From Atrina japonica (taxonomy: Eukaryota; Mollusca; Bivalvia; Pterioida; Pinnidae): a stretch of DNA of 64,000 bases. The stretch spans positions 310,001 through 374,000 of the forward strand of contig BROG01000455.1 of assembly GCA_030159075.1 (NCBI GenBank), written 5' to 3'. Shown here in pieces: positions 23,529 to 36,012 of this stretch. Position numbers and translations under genes: made by a program. Each line of letters starts with the position of its first letter. The first letter of the stretch is position 1. The notes under the pieces are model-generated. The model was not told the origin of the DNA. It did no database searches and saw only the letters and a list, made by a program, of their open reading frames with translations.

Positions 23529-24690
23529 CTCAGATACCGGGATTTTATCCTCCACCATTAAAGTATAAATCTTTAGGTACTGTTCCAGGTACAAAGATAC
23601 AAACCTCTCGGCAATAAGTAAAAATGGACAAAGATACAAAACAAAAATGGACAAACACGGACCTCTGGAAACCAAGAGGTGGGATCAGGTGCCATGGAGG
23701 AGTAAGCATCCCCTGTCGACCGGTCACACCCGCCGTACGTCCACGGTCAAGTCCAAATGAAATACATGAGGAACGAATCCTCATCACAGTTGGTACAGAC
23801 GTCTCAACAAACGCCAACGAAAAGGCAATTCAACATTTCACCCAGTGAAACAAGACTATTATACCGACAGTAAAATTTGCGGAACGTTGACATCAAACGC
23901 GGTTTTTGATATCCCTGTGTCAATAATTTGTCAGTGCGTAGTTTACATCTGTATATGAAATGTTAATATGTTGAACACGCCCTGGCATATCGGATCGTTT
24001 GTGAAATATAAACTCTATATGCGGGTGACTGGGATATTTCTACTTAAATGTGGAAAATTTACGATGGGAAAGCCGAAATCGTTGCGTTTGTCGTATAACT
24101 TGGTTGCCAATTTCCCGTCTGTGTCTATAGTAAGTAAAATGTCAAAGTACGAAGCGTGTGTGCTTGATTCTGTTGTATCTTTAATTTCTAGCTCGCTGGG
24201 ATATATTGCAATGACATATGTATGAAAATTGTCATTATTAATTGTCAAGACGTCGTCGATATACCTAAATGTGAAATTAAAGGACACCGCTAGCTATCTT
24301 CTTTTGATTCAGCAGTTTCTGAATGAAGTCTGCTTCGTATGAATAAAATAACAGGTCGGCCAATAAAGGGGCAAAATTGGTTCCCATAGGAATGCCGATA
24401 GTCTGTTGCAAGACAACGTCTCCGAACATTACAAATATATATTGTCTATTAGAAATTCCATCGTGTTTTTTATATCAACTTCAGTGTATTTATGTGTAGA
24501 ATGAGAGTGGTGTTTGACAAAATAAGTATCATGATAAACAATCACTAGATATTTAAATTTTCGGGGTGAAAAAAACAGTTGTCTATGATGCTAAGAAGTC
24601 TTTCTTTTAATTTTTTATGTGGAATAATCAATTGCGCGACATCAACACCGTATACAAGCTAAAAGGGGTATTGTGGAAAGTTAAAAATAA
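23529..24690 (-). mobile_element. PLE-1 copy 1: broken reverse transcriptase and 3' tail
   Basis: On the minus strand the coding part includes the RT palm motif 'GIPMGTN' with 'APLLADLL' (near 24390-24330). Then come 'FRYIDDVLTINND' (24273-24235), 'YPSELEIKDTTESSTHAS' and 'KLYDKRNDFGFPIVNFP'. The catalytic pair is the DD of YIDD. A frameshift or stop near 24020 separates this from the C-terminal part. The 3' tail (23529-23850) carries the PLE-1 signature 'gaccggtcacacccgccg'. I see no GIY-YIG endonuclease. PLE assignment rests on resemblance to Penelope-like RTs without long flanking domains; a different RT class cannot be excluded. The copy is dead. Confidence 0.7.
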
Positions 24691-24719
24691 GGTAGCAGAA
24701 ATGATCACGATAGGCAAAT

Positions 24720-26570
24720 TCACATTTTAAAATTTGAAGCATGTTTAAGTATTCATACTTCATGTCATCCCAAATCATTTGAAATTTATTTTCTATACAA
24801 CATTACTTTTAGGTGCAGACAGGTGCATCGAATAGCTAGGCAGGTGATTTTATTCTAATAATCATGAACTATGAAATCTTCTTTTTCTACTTGAACGCGT
24901 TTTATAGCAGTTTGTTTTTCATTCTGAATATTTACATAAAAAGCTTTACCAAATATCAGATGAAATTATGCAGTCTTGATGTGTGTTTGATAACATTAAA
25001 TGTGTTTTAGAAAAGGTAAATAATTTCCTTACATATGGTTATCTGACCTAGCAGCTGATGGAAGCTTTCATACTCCTAAATAATAGATATTTTTCGTCTC
25101 TGGATAAAAATGAAGGTCGTGGGTACTTTGGATTTTTCATAAACCTTTCATCTCGGAATATCCGAGTGATACGTTCTTTCTATAATTGTTTATAACCGGA
25201 CTATTATTACCTGTAAGGTTGTAAGGATTAAAATCCACGACAAGTGTTATATCAGCCGTCAAATATGAAATAAACGCCCAAAAGAATTTCATCGTTGCAT
25301 CTTTGATATTATTAACTTAGTTTGTTGGTGTTTTTAGGTCACATTCATTTATTTTTCAGTTTCAATTGATAATATAGTGAAATACAATTTACATGTATAA
25401 ATACTGCATTTTAATTTAATTTTTCATGTAGTAAGACGATTAATGCGTTAAATTTAATTTATGATATTAATGTTTTCTGTTATATAATTAACACGTAATA
25501 TTTAACCAACGGTAAATAAAAACACGACCCTAGAATTAGAACCGTATTTTAAATTAAAATTAAAAATTTAATTTAAATTAAATTTCCATTTTCATTACAG
25601 TAGATGTTGCTCTCAATTCCTAATATATATGTACTTCATTTGCTCTGCCAAAAGCACAATGCGATATTTATGGCAGTTGTCTTTTCAAAATGACATACAA
25701 TTTACGCCTACTACTACGGTATCAGTTTATAAAAAAATAAAAATAGTAATTCAATTTTTTTGTTTTTACAATTTTATTCCGCAAAGTTTATATTTTAATT
25801 ATTTGTTCTCCATGGATGACAATTATGCTATTTTAAACGGAGAGGTAAGCATAGAGTCTTATAAGTAATTTCTTTATGTAGAATATCGCTGTCTAACAAT
25901 GAAAATGTTCCAACTTAATCTCGTTTTATTGATCAATTAAAAATTCCCAAATAAAAATCAGAAATGCGACAGTTAAAAATAATTATTCCTACATTGTTGT
26001 ACACCAAGATATATTCACTCAATAAACCAGCAAGTGTATTAATTGCCGTCCACACCTAAGGAAGCGCTGGTACAAAGCCTATAGTGAAGCACGTACTTCG
26101 CAACCGGAGTCCGCGTTGTGATGTCACACGAAGCTCCGCCCCTTTCTGGCTACTTGAGCCGTCCGTAAAAATGAGTTTTGCAGTTTCTCGGTAATATCTC
26201 TAAAACGCATGCACCGATTTTGATCGAGTTTTCGATGTTGTTCTTAGAATGGTGAGTTCTATAAGTACAGAAATTTTCATAATTCACTCAGGGTGCTCTT
26301 TAAGGGTGAAGGAGTAAACCGGGCAGTTTCGGTGGTACAGTAGAGACGAGACGGTTTTCCTCAAGTAAATTGACAACCCTGACGAAATTAGTTTTATGTC
26401 CAGCGGAGCTTGAAGTCTGAGCCGACGAGACGTGCGAGAAATCGTTATTTAAAGCACGGAGCCTTCTTATTACTATCACGGGGGTCCTTTTAGATATTTG
26501 TTGGATATTTTGTGCAAATGTGTGAGAGTGTCGCTTACACAAGGTGCAGGATGTGACCCGGTGCGATAAT
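24720..26570. other. Intergenic, nothing recognised
   Basis: Very AT-rich, especially 25380-25600, which consists largely of 'aattaaat' words. From 26040 to 26290 there is a GC-richer block ('ccgcgttgtgatgtcacacg', 'ccgtccgtaaaaatgag') that looks like an interspersed repeat but has no second copy here. No gene recognised. Confidence 0.5.
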
Positions 26571-26577
26571 TTAAAAT

Positions 26578-26641
26578 CTGTAAAATATAACCAAGAGTTA
26601 TATTAAGTATAACCTTTATTTTCGGAGTTCCAGCAAGAAGT
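26578..26641 (+). repeat. 64-bp direct repeat, left copy
   Basis: 'ctgtaaaatataaccaagag' through 'gttccagcaagaagt', identical by eye to 27814-27877. The copies start 1,236 bases apart. Confidence 0.9.
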
Positions 26642-27813
26642 CTCATGATAAAATATGAAATATACAATAGATATAAAATAATGAGTCTTTGCACATAAAC
26701 AATAAGTGCAACCAATGGTTAAAGGTTAACCTTACTGACCACATTACATAAACCTACATGAATAGAAGACATGCATAAACTAGTCATGTAACAACACAAG
26801 AAATACATGATTAACAAATAAAAGAGGGGGGAATAACTACAATGGTGAGATCACTTTGCATTGAGAGGTACAATGCATATGAAGAAGCAGGCAGCCTTTG
26901 TATAAAATAAAATATATCATAATTTTAATTAACACCCGAATCTACCGAATTTGTTAAAGTTTAAGTACTTGTACTTGGTTTTGAATGGTAATAAAAAAAA
27001 CTTATGTATATTCATATGTTTCAATCATAAATCATAAAAGATGCAGAGGGTCACTACTAACCTTTGGTCTAACAGTGTACACCAAAACAAACTAGTGCAT
27101 GTGTACTTATTAATAACAAAATACTGAAGACCTACACAAATATTACAATAAGTCCTAAATAAAAGATTCCTAGCATTGTTCATTGACAAACTAAATACTC
27201 ACACCGTGATTCATGATTGGTCAATCTTGAATCAACTTGCAATAAGTATTTTCTTTATCAATCAAGGCAGCGCGCACATTTCATATTGGGCGGAAGTGTA
27301 AACAACATTGGTAAATTTAGAATCTATCACGTGACAAAAGCGTCTCCGGTAATGAGATTTACAGACTGCCTAACTGATGAAATTTGAAAATAATAACTCT
27401 AAATTTCCATTTTAGATTATACATGTATTTTATCATTAACAAATTAAGAATTGTAAAACATATAAATTATTTTTAGAATTATTTCAATTAAAGCTCGCCT
27501 AATAAATTGAGCGGCATAAGTCAACAATAAAGCACTAAACCTTAGATAATAACTACGTTATGGAAATAAAGTGCACAAAATTACAAATGAAACAATATCC
27601 ACGTTTTTCAAACAAACAAAACTAATATTGGGCATCTGTTACCTAAGTACGCACAAATACTCTGAAATTAAGTTTGATACATGAAAAGTCTAAAATGGCA
27701 CAAGTTATAATGTACATTAATAATAAAACAATTAAGAGAACACAATGCTGAATTGAGAAATTCAAAACTTATAATATTTAACTTAAAGAATATGAAAAAT
27801 ATGCTTCACATAC
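26642..27813. other. Non-coding interval between 64-bp direct repeats
   Basis: About 1.17 kb of AT-rich DNA with stops in all frames. No primer-binding or polypurine signature is convincing, and no other repeat family of the window appears. Confidence 0.5.
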
Positions 27814-27877
27814 CTGTAAAATATAACCAAGAGTTATATTAAGTATAACCTTTATTTTCGGAGTTCCAGCAAGAAGT
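27814..27877 (+). repeat. 64-bp direct repeat, right copy
   Basis: Second copy of the repeat at 26578. The DNA outside the two copies differs ('ctcatgat' after the left one, 'gacgcgctg' after the right one). Confidence 0.9.
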
Positions 27878-27879
27878 GA

Positions 27880-28545
27880 CGCGCTGGGTACTTGTTCTGA
27901 AACTCCGCGTGGTTAAGGTAGGGATCTCTAAGGGGATCATAATAATTATCATTCATTTACTTGGGTGTTCTAAGGATATTCTGATAGAGAAAATATACGC
28001 ATTTTCCTGTCGTGGACCTCTTACACAAAAATAGGTATAGCGTGGGTTTGTTAATCCATAGACCCAGATACTAATTGATAGGATGCGGCTTCAAAAGACT
28101 TCTTAATTGATTTTTCTTACGTAAAGTTATTTGTAGACTAAATGGACATGGATTACTCTTGGCCGGTGAAGGTGTCATTATTTACCTAACGTATTAACTT
28201 CGGCTAATTTCAAACAAAGGATAGAATTAAATATTGTTATCATGTTGAAATACGGCAAAGTCAAAAATAACAGATTTAGATTGAAAGTTAGAAACGCTTC
28301 TCAAAAATATCTATAATCCTATGTCATTATTAGCAATTATAAAAAGTAAAACTAATATCATAGAGAAATGATAAGATGAGTTTTCAATTTTTATGTTTTA
28401 TCAGATGGTCTATATGACCTGATGATATTACTATGAAATATTTGCATATTTCATTATACATCTATGTTGACAGCTGCACGAGATACAATAATTATGTCAC
28501 TTACAAGTGCTTCTGGTTGCTTATCGCACCTCACCAGAATTATGA
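27880..28545. other. Intergenic, nothing recognised
   Basis: AT-rich DNA without an open frame of note and without a match to the other repeats of the window. Confidence 0.5.
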
Positions 28546-28551
28546 TGAGGG

Positions 28552-28750
28552 ATCTCCTTGGCCAAGTGGTTAGAGTTCCGTCCTTTAAACCATGAAGTAC
28601 CTTACCTCTGTTAATCGTAGGTTCGAACAATGCTGAAACCTAAGATTATTTTTGTGAGATAGTTCGCCTGTGGTCTCTTCCCTGGTACATTGTAACTGGG
28701 TTCTCTTCTCACTAAAACTTCTCACTAAACTGGCCGCCATCATATAAATG
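28552..28750 (+). repeat. SINE B copy (tRNA-derived)
   Basis: Head 'gggatctccttggccaagtg', 'gttagagttccgtc' carries a box A-like word (TGGCCAAGTGGTTAGAG, as in Leu/Ser-type tRNAs). 'cgtaggttcgaacaatgc' is box B-like. The body runs through 'ttccctggtacattgtaact', 'gggttctcttctcac' and 'aaactggccgccatcat'. This is the best-preserved of five SINE B copies (others at 8505, 37945, 42733 and 60200). Confidence 0.8.
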
Positions 28751-29179
28751 TCGAGTTTGGCGTAATCACCAGTAAATCTTAAACGATAACGCATTATGGG
28801 TCTTCCTCTCAGAATTTCGATATTATCCAGTTATTTTTATCTTTTTGGTTTTAATAATCATCGTTCTTTACTAAATTATAGCTTCATAAAATAGCAAACG
28901 TTAGATTAAAAATTGATTTAAAACTTACAATGTTTCTTCATCAAACTAATGAAACATCTCACGATGGAAATGATACTTTTAATATACCTACCATCAACAA
29001 CTAAGCTGTCGCCAATATTATACAGAAAAAGAAATAAACTCTTGAAAAAAAACAATATAATAATAATTTGCCTGTTCAACGAAATGTTGTTGCCATTTAA
29101 AACAAAGGTAATTATCTTCATGTAATTTTTACAATTTATATAATTAGCAGAATTAAAATACATATTTACAAAGTTTAAG

Positions 29180-29229
29180 TGTGTGTGTGTGTGTGTGTAT
29201 TTGTGTGTGTGTGTGTCTGTGTGTGTGTT
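29180..29229. repeat. (GT)n microsatellite
   Basis: GT dinucleotide run with a few interruptions. Confidence 0.95.
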
Positions 29230-29370
29230 CCTGAAACGGCTACGAATTGAAATACCCGCCAATTCTTTAAAACAGCGATCGTTAATGACTATTTTTTCAA
29301 CATAGTTTTGAGTTTTGTTTATTGACTTCCAGGTTTTACGATAGGTACAGTCCAATTAATAGTTTCGTGA

Positions 29371-29481
29371 ACATATGTTATATAAGAATTTTCAAATTTA
29401 AGTATTTTAAAATTCATTATAACAGTGTTATAATGGATTTTAAAATACTTAATTTTGAAAATTCTTATATAACACATATGT
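29371..29481. repeat. Hairpin H3 (111 bp)
   Basis: Near-perfect fold-back with arms of about 54 bases and almost no loop, centred on 'attataacagtgttataat'. The outer ends are 'acatatg' and 'catatgt'. The arms differ by a 2-base indel and about three substitutions. Confidence 0.9.
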
Positions 29482-29484
29482 CTC

Positions 29485-30295
29485 TCGACCTAGACGAGTT
29501 TAAATTTCTACTTGTTATGATTCCTAGGAGCGCCAAGCTGGGAATCAAAAGTTTACTCCGTCCGACTATATGATATCGGACGATTACTGAATGGGCATTT
29601 ATGTAACCTTCTCAACTTGAACAGATATCAATAACAGTCGTTGATCGTATAGTCTTTTATTCAGAGATGCAGCATTGGTAACAATCACATAGAGAGTTGT
29701 GGCGTTCTCTCTTTCGCTCTCAAATCGGTCTCTCTCGCTTTTGGAACCTTGATGCTTTTATATGATTTGGAAATTAAACCAACGCAAAACACCAAAGTTC
29801 CAGAAGCTTCCTCTCACATCTGTGCAACATACAATCGAAGGAATACTGGCGCTTGTTTTATCAAAATCTGTCAAAACCTAACCTTTAGTAACCCTTTTAC
29901 CCCATCAATTAGTATAATTTTTAGTGCATTATATTATTTAACATTACAATCAAAACTTGTTTACCAAGGATGGTACTGACAGATGTTGACCCTTTTAACT
30001 TTCAGCTGCAATTGCTGCTCTAATTTCCTCTAATTTGTAAAGGTGTTGACAAGTTGTTTATTCGAAACAATAATTTAAATGTCAATGCTGATTTCAATTT
30101 GGAATTTGGAATTACTGTCAACATCATTTTATGTAACCGAATTATAATTTAGCTGCCCGTATTTCTAAATATGTATGTGCATGTCATTATCATCCAAGGT
30201 ACACCAATTTCATCATTCATATAATTTCGTATAAAGTATTATCTCCCGTACCTCATATTGTTACATTTACTGTTTGGTTTTTTTCCTTTTTACTG
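29485..30295. other. Intergenic, nothing recognised
   Basis: No gene or known repeat recognised. The block 29640-29760 is relatively CT-rich ('ctctctttcgctctc'). Confidence 0.5.
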
Positions 30296-30299
30296 CTTA

Positions 30300-30490
30300 C
30301 ATTGATACACAGTACCAAAAATGAGACAAACACAGGCATAAATATTTTTAAATTCCTATATATTTTGTGAAAAGTGCTTGAGAAACCCAGGTTTGCCACT
30401 TTCTCAATTTCTCAACTTTACTATGTGTATATGAACACCACACTGGACCTGACCTTATTTTCACAAAATATATAGGAACATAAGTCTTTC
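30300..30490 (-). mobile_element. T1 MITE fragment
   Basis: Contains the T1 subterminal inverted repeat in both orientations ('ttcctatatattttgtgaaa' and 'ttttcacaaaatatatagga'). Between them are the reversed core words 'acactggacctgacc', 'actatgtgtatatg' and 'cttgagaaacccaggtttg'. The true ends are lost. Confidence 0.65.
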
Positions 30491-30657
30491 TTTTTTGCAT
30501 TATGTTAACATTTTCGGTCCAGTTTCCGTCTATAATTTTCGGTTCGGGTAGCAGAGTATCATTATCATGTATATTAAAAACTGAATTTAATAAAAGTAAG
30601 TGCAACTTTGACATAACTTAATTATCAACTCCCATTTATTTTAAACGTGTTAGATCT

Positions 30658-30713
30658 ATCATGTTTCCACTTTTTCATATACCAAGGGTTTTACCAAAAA
30701 GTGGGAATATGAT
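30658..30713. mobile_element. 56-bp palindromic micro-element with 6-bp TSD
   Basis: Begins 'atcatgtttccactttttc' and ends 'caaaaagtgggaatatgat', giving 18-base TIRs around a 20-base centre ('accaagggttttacc'). It is flanked directly by 'agatct' at 30652-30657 and 30714-30719. A nested version at 42339-42483 has the same termini with a different 6-base duplication. Confidence 0.75.
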
Positions 30714-30724
30714 AGATCTACCTA

Positions 30725-31625
30725 TGTTGTAGTGGTGTTGACACTGGCTTGATTTTGTTCAGTGCATAATTTCTTTTAGGGGTGACAATATAACGTGGGT
30801 AAAATCTCTAGAATTTATTGTCTAACACATACATACCCCAGTTATGTGTACAATACATGAATGTAATTACATTTTTACTGAAAATATATACCACTTCATA
30901 ATGTGACAATATATTAATTAAGCTTTCAGAGTATGGTGGGATTACCTTTCCGGGAGTATGCAGGCCTATGGCTTCTATATCACTTGTCACAGACCGCTTT
31001 AACACTAAAACCAATTGTTTTGTTTTGTCAAAGTTGCTATCATGCGTTTTAATATATGGGTGGATGTTATTTTAAAATAGTTCCCCCACCTTATCTGGAA
31101 TATAAACTTAGGGGGGCAAAGTAAGTTTTGTTCCATACTCAAGCACCACCATATACAATAATATCAAATGAAAAAAGTAAATAAATAATCTTATCTGTAT
31201 CTTGCCGATGCATATTCATAATTAAGATTGATTTTTCATTTCACACGTCGTTTAAACTTAATTTTAATCCAACTAAATTTCAATTTAAAAGATCAAACGG
31301 CACACACCTACTGCAGAAATGATAGTGACAGAAAACATGTATACATATAGAAAACAAAGCATTCGATACGATTACAGACGTCCTCAACCTGGAGTTATTT
31401 CCTTTCTATTGCCCTTATCGTGTCTCAGGTATGCTATCTACCACAAACTATTAAATCTATTAAATAATAACAATACACAAAAACAGACGTCATTACATAA
31501 ACACATCCGATATATTTTGGGAAATTGATAACGCTTGTAAAACCCTCAGTACTGTCAGTAGAATACAGCGGTCAAATATAGGTCCATGATTAATAACATT
31601 TCACACCATTTAACTTTCTTTTCCT
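30725..31625. other. Intergenic, nothing recognised
   Basis: AT-rich DNA, no coding sequence or repeat family recognised. Confidence 0.5.
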
Positions 31626-31632
31626 TAGATAT

Positions 31633-31796
31633 TTTACCCGGACCAAAAATGTTAACATTTGCGGTCCGACCGGACACATTATCTGGCCGGACCGATTCTT
31701 ATACGGGAGGGGGGTAGAATATTACAGAAACCCGGACCGAAAACATTTTCGGTCCGACCGGACACATTTTAAGGCCGGACCGATTATAATACGACA
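31633..31796. repeat. Paired GC-rich palindromic repeat (2 copies)
   Basis: Two copies about 96 bases apart of 'cccggaccgaaaacattt' plus 'tcggtccgaccggacac' plus 'ggccggaccgat'. The unit contains self-complementary 'cggtccg' and 'cggaccg' words and stands out in GC content from its surroundings. Confidence 0.8.
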
Positions 31797-31911
31797 CCAT
31801 CCACAGGAATATGTCGGTTTGATCAAGTCAATAAACTTCGCGTCGCCTTCCATGGACTTGATCAACACGATATATTCCGGTGGACGGCCAGTAACAAACC
31901 TACTGTTTTAT
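31729..31911 (-). other. Short open segment, possible orphan exon
   Basis: On the minus strand, after an acceptor-like 'aaaacag', an open frame of about 60 codons reads RFVTGRPPEYIVLIKSMEGD, then AKFIDLIKPTYSCGWC, then runs into the GC-rich repeat and ends at a stop near 31729. The first 36 residues have a protein-like composition, and the codons are GC-richer than the flanks. I do not recognise the family. It may equally be chance: the DNA also contains an inverted repeat ('ttgatcaagtc' / 'gacttgatcaa'). Confidence 0.25.
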
Positions 31912-32104
31912 TTTGTCAAGGACCATATTCTCATTTAGGAAATGTCTTTAATTGCCACTATACACAGAAAAGTGTATTGGATCAACCACCACTGCTGTCT
32001 ATTTTTTTTTTGCTTACCGTTCATAGAACCATGGAATGCAGTCACGTGACTCTTTTTAGCTATGAAATGACGACATTTCAGTCCAGGCAGAACGGAAAGA
32101 TATG

Positions 32105-32211
32105 TCATGCCTGTGTATAGCTATTTCTTGTTATTGTACTGTACATCAAGTACAAGAAGTAAACATAAAAAAAATCCAAAAATTTTGGGGGCAAACACAG
32201 CTAATGCCCCT
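32105..32211 (-). mobile_element. T1 MITE half copy
   Basis: The right end 'aaacacagctaatgcccct' is followed by TTAA at 32212-32215, the T1 terminus. The left part, 'catgcctgtgtatagc' with 'gtacatcaagtac', matches the T1 interior in reverse. The other end is missing. Confidence 0.75.
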
Positions 32212-32219
32212 TTAAAATT

Positions 32220-33030
32220 CTGAACCCCAGAAAACCTGAGATAGTCATTTTTACGAGTTGATGGAACATCAACGCAGTTATGTTATGCTAAGTTGTTTAT
32301 TGGGAACAAGTCCAAGCTTATTTTGCAGTATGAGGTTAATAACACATTATATTGACGCAAAATTACACATGTATGTGCATTTTAACTACATAAACTCAAC
32401 CTCAAGATTGAAATTTGCAAATCGCACTTTTATTCGTATATTTTTGCTTTTTAAAATGACGAAAATATAGTAACAATTCGCTGAAAAATATAGGTCTACA
32501 AGACTTGTTGAAATATATGCTATTAAAGGTCAGTTCGGCGTCCTTTATGAATTTTTAGATAGTATAAATTTGCTTTAGAATGTTACTTTTCAATTATTTT
32601 TTACCATTATACTCTTGTGATAGAATTGACATTAAAAGCGATAGACTGGACTGTTAACAATTCTTGCGCACGATTAATATGCAAATGCCCTGTCGCATAG
32701 AAGAAACGATGTTTTTAAGTACAAGATTTTATAATCATATCGTTGATCTATGGTAGTTTGTTGCACAATAAAGAAGCCATCAGTACTCACGTTAGGCCAA
32801 ATGTCTGACCCGATTTTTAGTTACGTTTTTTGTAAAACCTACTTTTACCGAATTAAAAAGTATTGAGTATACTGAGTGTATTATACCTCATTAAAATTTA
32901 CGATTGCCATCAACTCGTATCAGTACTTTCAGTACTTTGATTTACAGTGATTACTATAAAAACTAAATTTGCAATATAATTTAGTTTCATTGGACATGTA
33001 TGGTACAACTTTCTGTTCCGGGACTCTGTG
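32220..33030. other. Intergenic, nothing recognised
   Basis: AT-rich DNA, no gene or repeat family recognised. Confidence 0.5.
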
Positions 33031-33032
33031 TC

Positions 33033-33151
33033 GTGTTGAAAGTTTTGAATTTACTGCCCGGGTGTAAATACAAAATTTACAACATGCCAAGTTGTCATGT
33101 TGTAAATTTTGTATTTACACCCCATCCAGTTAATTCAAATTTTACAACATG
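33033..33151. repeat. Hairpin H4 (~119 bp)
   Basis: A perfect 27-base inner inverted repeat (33060-33086 and 33096-33122) begins 'gggtgtaaatacaaaattta' and encloses a 9-base loop. Outer, weaker arms extend it ('ttgaatttactg' paired with 'ccagttaattcaa'). A single-arm relative lies at 38078-38130 ('actgggtgggtgtagatac'). Confidence 0.88.
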
Positions 33152-33154
33152 ACA

Positions 33155-36010
33155 TCTGCATCTATTTATATGCAAGCTCTACTGTTGAGGTCTTCTGGAC
33201 TGAAACGATCGTCTTAAGTATTTGTTTTGGCTTTTCTGTAAACAAAATATAACACAATGTGGAGAGCATAATTAAGAAAAAAACTATAAAGCTTCAAAGC
33301 TATAAAGTCATTATTAAATTCAATTTATTGATTTTATAGAACATCCAATTATCGTAAGATTTGTTGCCATTGCTATTTTGAAAGATCAATAAAAAGGTAT
33401 CAATTGCACGTTTGAATATATCAGGTTTATAGACAGATGAATCACTGGATTCTAAAAATAAAACCCGACCAAAATATTGATGTCTCGCGACAAATTATGA
33501 CACTTTTAAAATCAATTTGAACGTTTGACGTGTGTTTTGTTGTTATTCAAAGGCATATCATTTCCCGCTATAAAACTGTAAGATGACACAATTGTGACGG
33601 TGACTGGGAAATAGGGACAGAGGAAGAAAAATGAGAATTTGAAATATATAAATCCGAAGTTTTATTGTTCTATTGCAAAGCCATTCCCAAGAAAATCTCA
33701 TTTGGATACAACACAAAACTTAAACTGAATATGAAACAAAATCAATTTATTCAATTTTGTGTAAATTGCAAGCACAAGCTAACATTTTATTTTCCTTTTA
33801 TCATAAGTGTACATACATTTTGTATATCATTTGAAAAGGAATAAAAGGACAAATGAGAAAATCTCCAAAATAGTATTCCACCAGTGACAGGCTTTTGTTA
33901 TTCCAGTTTTAGGCTTTGAATTTTAAATTTCTTTGTGACTTGATATAATTTTTCAGAGTAAAGTTTTAATTTCTGTTAATGTTTGAAATATATAAGGTAA
34001 ATTATTATAAGCTCTACAGCATTGATATTTAATTTAATGCTGGAAAATATATGTTATGTAGTGTCAGGCAGTGTACATATGGCCCACTTCTCCTATAGAT
34101 TAGTTTTGAATTCTGCTGTTTTTATTTTTCTTGCTCTGTTATAAATGCAACAGCAAAATATCTATAATATTCAGTTATAAAACATTTTTATTTAATTGCT
34201 GGGTATCTCATATATCTATGTCCCAGACAAAAATATAATTTTGACCTAATTAACCCCAAAATTGTGACTACATCATAATTCACCAGCTGGTGAATAAATT
34301 TATAATATTCACTTACTAAAAATGGTTTCACAAGTAGGGGACAGGATGTTGGTGTTTTGAAAAGATAATTAAACCAAGAGGTTTATCGTGTTTTGACAGT
34401 TTATTCCATCTGTACAAACATCTTTCTTTTGTTTTTCGCATGACCTTTCTGATAAAATAACTGATCTTTCTCAGGTAAGATTTGACAATGAATTATCGCA
34501 ATGTTTTGGCCTCTCATTCAAGGCTTGTAAAGGAGTAAATATTTTCTTGGCGACATATCTCGGATCCCATGGAAACCTAGTATTTTGGGATTAAAACCTA
34601 CAAAATGCCTTTTCGGTCTTAAAGATGGGGAAATTTCAGAATGCGTCTGAGAGCGTACAACCACAGGAATAGGAAGTTTAATCTACAGGCCCTAAGTTAA
34701 AATCAAGATTGAAACACCCGATTGTCGGACAAACATCTATAAAAACAGATGTTTGTGCGAAAACCGCATGGTTGACTATCGACTTAATATAAAGATAAAA
34801 TTTCCATTTCCTGTGTAATGAATTGGATGTACAACTGGGTTTCCCCGCAGAGTGATGACAAGAAATATATTTTATGTTTAAAGATACAAACATCAAAGCA
34901 TGGAAAAGATTAATTTACAGATTAAAGATGCATTTACCATGTTCAAACATATCTTAAGTACCTACAGGATATCACAAGTTTACGTGTTCATTGTTATCTC
35001 TATCTGCCTAAAATTATAGAGCGCCCATCTCGTGCCTCACTATACATCAACTCTAAAGATTTCATTCCAGAATAATTTCCCTGACAAGAGGATAAGTAAA
35101 TGTTTTACTCGTTTTCGTGCCCCACATCTCAAAGAAGATTGTCAAGTATCAAAATTACGTACAAAGTTAAAATGAACAATTTATGTAAAAAAAAAAAACA
35201 AGCCTGAAAATCAGAAACATGGAATATATTTGGATCTCCTGACCTGTTATCGATCGCTTGTTATTGAGTAAAAATAAATATTGGGTAGACTCTACATCTT
35301 TTTTTTCAAATTTTAGAAAAAAATCAAATGTTTGAATAAAAACTCCTACATAAGTATCATGTTAATGAGGTTTCCGAGAAATCCAGGTCCACTACAAGTC
35401 ATAGCAAAATGATAGAAAATGTAATCAGCGACTGAGTTTAGACGTTTAGGAGTTTTAGGAGTTTAGACGACGTTTATCTGTCTATGAGGTCAGCCTCCTC
35501 TGTCCCTGTTTTACCAGTCGCGTTGACATGTTTCTGGGGATTTAAGCCCCATCAAGTCCCATCGAGAGGACATGTAATACTAAATGTCACCTGTATTCGG
35601 ATACAATTTCGTTTATCGTTAGTCTCGCGGCTATATGACACTTAAGCGTGTTTTGAAATTAATTTGATAGACCCACTGTGTGTTTAGTTCTATATGTTTT
35701 GTTGTTTTTTTTCAAAGTCATGCCATTTCCCGTCATGAAATTGTAAGATGACATTTTTCATGACGATTTAAGCCCCATCAAGTCCCATCAACAAAACGGT
35801 GTCTTGTATTATGGTATATTATCAAGTTCATCAATCTTCCGTCTGGAAACTTTTCCCATTTTAATCGTTTGCTAAAAGTATTCTTCAGAGAAAATATAGT
35901 GGTTCATTATTTTCTCATAAACCAGGGGACCATAAAACTGCATTTATAGACGCTGCAGTAGGTAATATAAATTCAGGTTTGTTCCAATCATGACCACAAG
36001 CGTTAAAGGA
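33155..36010. other. Intergenic, one diverged repeat pair
   Basis: About 2.9 kb with no recognisable gene. Sequence at 33486-33600 ('gacgtgtgttttgttgttat', 'catttcccgctataaaactg', 'taagatgacac') recurs in diverged form at 35630-35765 ('catttcccgtcatgaaattg'). The phrase 'atttaagccccatcaagtcc' occurs at 35540 and 35766. Confidence 0.55.
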
Positions 36011-36012
36011 AG

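Noticed and set aside
23545..23848. Overlapping open frames of 74-90 codons on both strands, repeated near 42430 and 45210
   Set aside because: They lie in the PLE-1 3' tail, which is non-coding. Their recurrence only reflects the repeated element.
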